NCBI GenBank assembly: GCA_014155875.1
Contig: JACEFZ010021792.1
Span: 124,001 to 188,000, forward strand
DNA length: 64,000 bases
Direction: 5' to 3'
Source: Cepaea nemoralis
Lineage: Eukaryota; Mollusca; Gastropoda; Stylommatophora; Helicidae
Both the position numbers and the translations under genes were made by a program. How positions within the stretch are numbered: position 1 is the stretch's first letter; each line of letters begins with the position of its first letter. Below, in pieces: positions 62,275-64,000 of this stretch. The notes under the pieces were generated by a model, which did no database searches, was not told the origin of the DNA, and worked only from the letters and a program-made list of their open reading frames with translations.

Positions 62275-63267
62275 TTTCCCTGATTTCCTGACCTTTTAAA
62301 ATTTCTCTGTATTTCTCCAGAATTCCAATTTGCTGGTCTGCCATTTGCAATTCTATTCTGTATACTCGTCTGAACACCTCTACTATTTTGCGTATTCGAT
62401 GGGCCACTTCTGTTACCACAAAAGCGAAAAATGTGCCCACGTTGGTGACATCCCCAACAAACCACATTCGAGTTATTTGTGTTACCTTCCATGTTTCTTA
62501 CAGTATTTCTCACTTGTCCTCTTCTATCTTGATTATATACATCCTCGTTTCTTTGCACCATCTGTATTTCTCCTCGTCTTCCTCTCCATCCATGTCGATA
62601 CTGTCCTATTTCCATAGGTTCTTCAATTCTATCTTCCGAACTACTACCTAACTCTCGTCCTACCCTTAACCTAAACCTCCTCCTCAAGCTTTCCTCTTGT
62701 ATAGCGATATCTACCGCTTGTGACAATCTTGCAGGATTCTCTCTTAATAATTTAAATTTCAATCCATCTGACCTAATCCCATCAACAAAAATCCCTACTA
62801 ACATCCGTTCCACTTCTTCTGCTCGTACATTCTGTCCTAAAAATGACTCTTCAGCTAAATTGATTAACCTGTCACTGTATAACTGAACACTTTCTGTGCT
62901 GTTTTGTCTAATCTGTCGCAATACTGAGAATGCGTGTTGTGGATCAGTAATTTCAGCATATTTTCTTGCGAGATCATCTTTAAATTCTTCCCAGGTTTCA
63001 CCTCCTGCTGCCTCTAACTTTCTTCTAATGTGGTCAGAAACTGGACTTGTACTTGTTCTGTATGCCAAATTCTTTTTCTCTCCATCTGTAGCGTTTACTA
63101 AATATGCATGTTTTCTCAATAGAAATAATCCATTTCTTAAACTGATTTGCTTGACCACTAAATCTTTCAACATCAGTGCTTATATTTTGTTGTCTTAACA
63201 CTGCATCCAACCTTGATATTGCCCCGCCAACTCCAGTGAGTACCTGTGAAAAATCTTGGGATTCCAT
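62256..63267 (-). pseudogene. Gag protein, one frameshift
   Basis: The ATG at 63267 starts MESQDFSQVLTGVGGA, with FSGQANQFKKWIISIEKTC. After a frameshift between about 63034 and 63173 the frame runs to 62256 with WEEFKDDLARKYAEITDPQH, QLYSDRLINLAEESF, an R/G-rich stretch and one zinc knuckle, CWGCHQRGHIFRFC. Capsid and nucleocapsid parts are therefore both recognisable. Confidence 0.87.
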
Positions 63268-64000
63268 CCTAAAATTTATAATTATCAAGCAATATACAAA
63301 TATTTCAAACAATATTAATTTCAAACCCAGCAACAATACATAATCTGTTAATTACTCTAATATTATCTAATTATCTTAACTAAAGCCTCCAATCGAAGAT
63401 CCTGACGAAGAAATATTCCTGTTTCAATCCTGAATTCTGACAAAAGAATTTAAATGACCTCCTGATTCAGAATTACCTACACCACATAAAAAAGGACTCT
63501 AATCAAGCTCGTTGAAATGAGTAGAACAAAGAAGAGCCTCTGGATTTCTTTCCTTAATAATTTAATCGAAGTTGAAGTCAGTTCTTTCCAATTATTTCCT
63601 GACGTTGATTATGCTCGATATCAGGCTCGCAACAAGACTGTTTAATTACTTGCTCGATTACTGTAGATTCCTTTCAAGTAAGGTCACCTTCACGCAAGCG
63701 ACAACTGCTCACGACTTCAGCAAAAAAAACTCACTTTCCAACAGCAATCTGGGATTTTCATATATATATTTCAGCGCAAACGTAATCCAGTCAACAACAA
63801 TTGGACTTAAAGCTGACGCTATCCAGTCTCTTATTTTCATGTGGGACTCTCGCCATGGTCAGTTTAAATTACTTTATCCAAACCCCGAGTTGAGACAAGT
63901 TTCATTTATGCCTTCCTTTAATTGAAGTGACTGTAGAGAGTATTGCAGATCTTGATTTCATAATTATGGAATTTGCACCATAACCTTGACTTCACCTTCA
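63268..64000 (-). other. 5' leader of the Gypsy element
   Basis: No minus-strand coding sequence is supported. The plus ORF at 63572-63925 has no motif. The 3' LTR sequence is not repeated here, so the 5' LTR and primer-binding site lie to the right of the window. Confidence 0.65.

Larger units (their letters stand above)
56395..64000 (-). mobile_element. Ty3/Gypsy LTR retrotransposon, multiply frameshifted; 5' LTR outside window
   Basis: On the minus strand the order is leader (64000-63268), gag, protease, RT, RNase H, integrase and a C-terminal extension, then polypurine tract and 3' LTR (56395-56671). This is the Ty3/Gypsy order. All catalytic motifs are recognisable but the frame shifts about seven times, alternating between two frames, so the copy is inactive as read. 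It interrupts an RTE fragment at 56394; the five bases there are AATAG, predicted to recur beyond the far LTR. Confidence 0.92.

Noticed and set aside
1..64000. CRISPR arrays, operons, ribosome-binding sites, bacterial terminators
   Set aside because: None seen. Tandem arrays here are minisatellites without unique spacers, and the spliced gene and retroelements show eukaryotic DNA.

Overview
This window reads as repeat-rich animal genomic DNA, most likely from a lophotrochozoan invertebrate, probably a mollusc (inference). It has no bacterial-style gene packing. It holds one split host gene with GT-AG introns, surrounded by Penelope-like, RTE-like, I-like and Ty3/Gypsy retroelements, tRNA-derived SINEs, a Tigger-type DNA transposon, foldback elements and minisatellites. 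The species call rests only on this repeat mix.

Host gene: seven coding exons on the minus strand (30616 down to 11518) encode about 304 residues of a membrane-anchored short-chain dehydrogenase/reductase of the DHRS7 type. The exons carry an N-terminal signal anchor, TGASSGIG, NNAG, an active-site serine, YTGSK and CPGP, and every exon phase agrees with the next. The last exon (about 35 residues in relatives) was not found. The introns hold nearly all of the mobile DNA between 11.7 and 30.5 kb.

Layout: 1-1.5 kb, 3' part of a Penelope-like element (RT plus GIY-YIG). 1.6-9.7 kb, decayed non-LTR pieces, a TIR element with a 5-bp TSD (5929-6821) and a SINE. 10.0-11.5 kb, a Tigger-like element inserted in a second SINE copy. 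11.5-17.2 kb, DHRS7 exons 7 to 4 among non-LTR fragments. 17.2-24.0 kb, a young LTR element (2.2-kb LTRs, TSD CTACC) that keeps gag, protease and the integrase C-terminal domain in one ORF and has lost RT, RNase H and the integrase core. 24.0-30.6 kb, exons 3 to 1, a 1.2-kb minisatellite and two copies of an I-like non-LTR remnant, one split by a short element with a 9-bp TSD. 31.0-37.5 kb, a second young LTR element (0.77-kb LTRs, TSD TAGAG, minus strand), also a gag-protease element without RT. 37.5-43.4 kb, repeat fragments, a 146-bp hairpin MITE with telomere-like repeats inside, and a TIR pair enclosing an RTE fragment. 43.4-53.4 kb, a three-layer nest: a 36-bp minisatellite is interrupted by a 2.56-kb solo-LTR-like insertion (TSD CTAAC), itself interrupted by a 5.6-kb I-like retrotransposon (TSD TTTCCCCTT) with an intact 1263-codon ORF2. 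53.4-56.4 kb, an integrase scrap, a SINE and RTE pieces. 56.4-64 kb, most of a frameshifted minus-strand Ty3/Gypsy element whose 5' LTR lies beyond the window.

The most notable signal is two unrelated LTR elements here, each nearly identical between its own LTRs and therefore recent, and each reduced to a gag-protease protein fused to an integrase scrap. This is the architecture described in plants as TR-GAG elements. No defence, CRISPR or operon-like system is visible.
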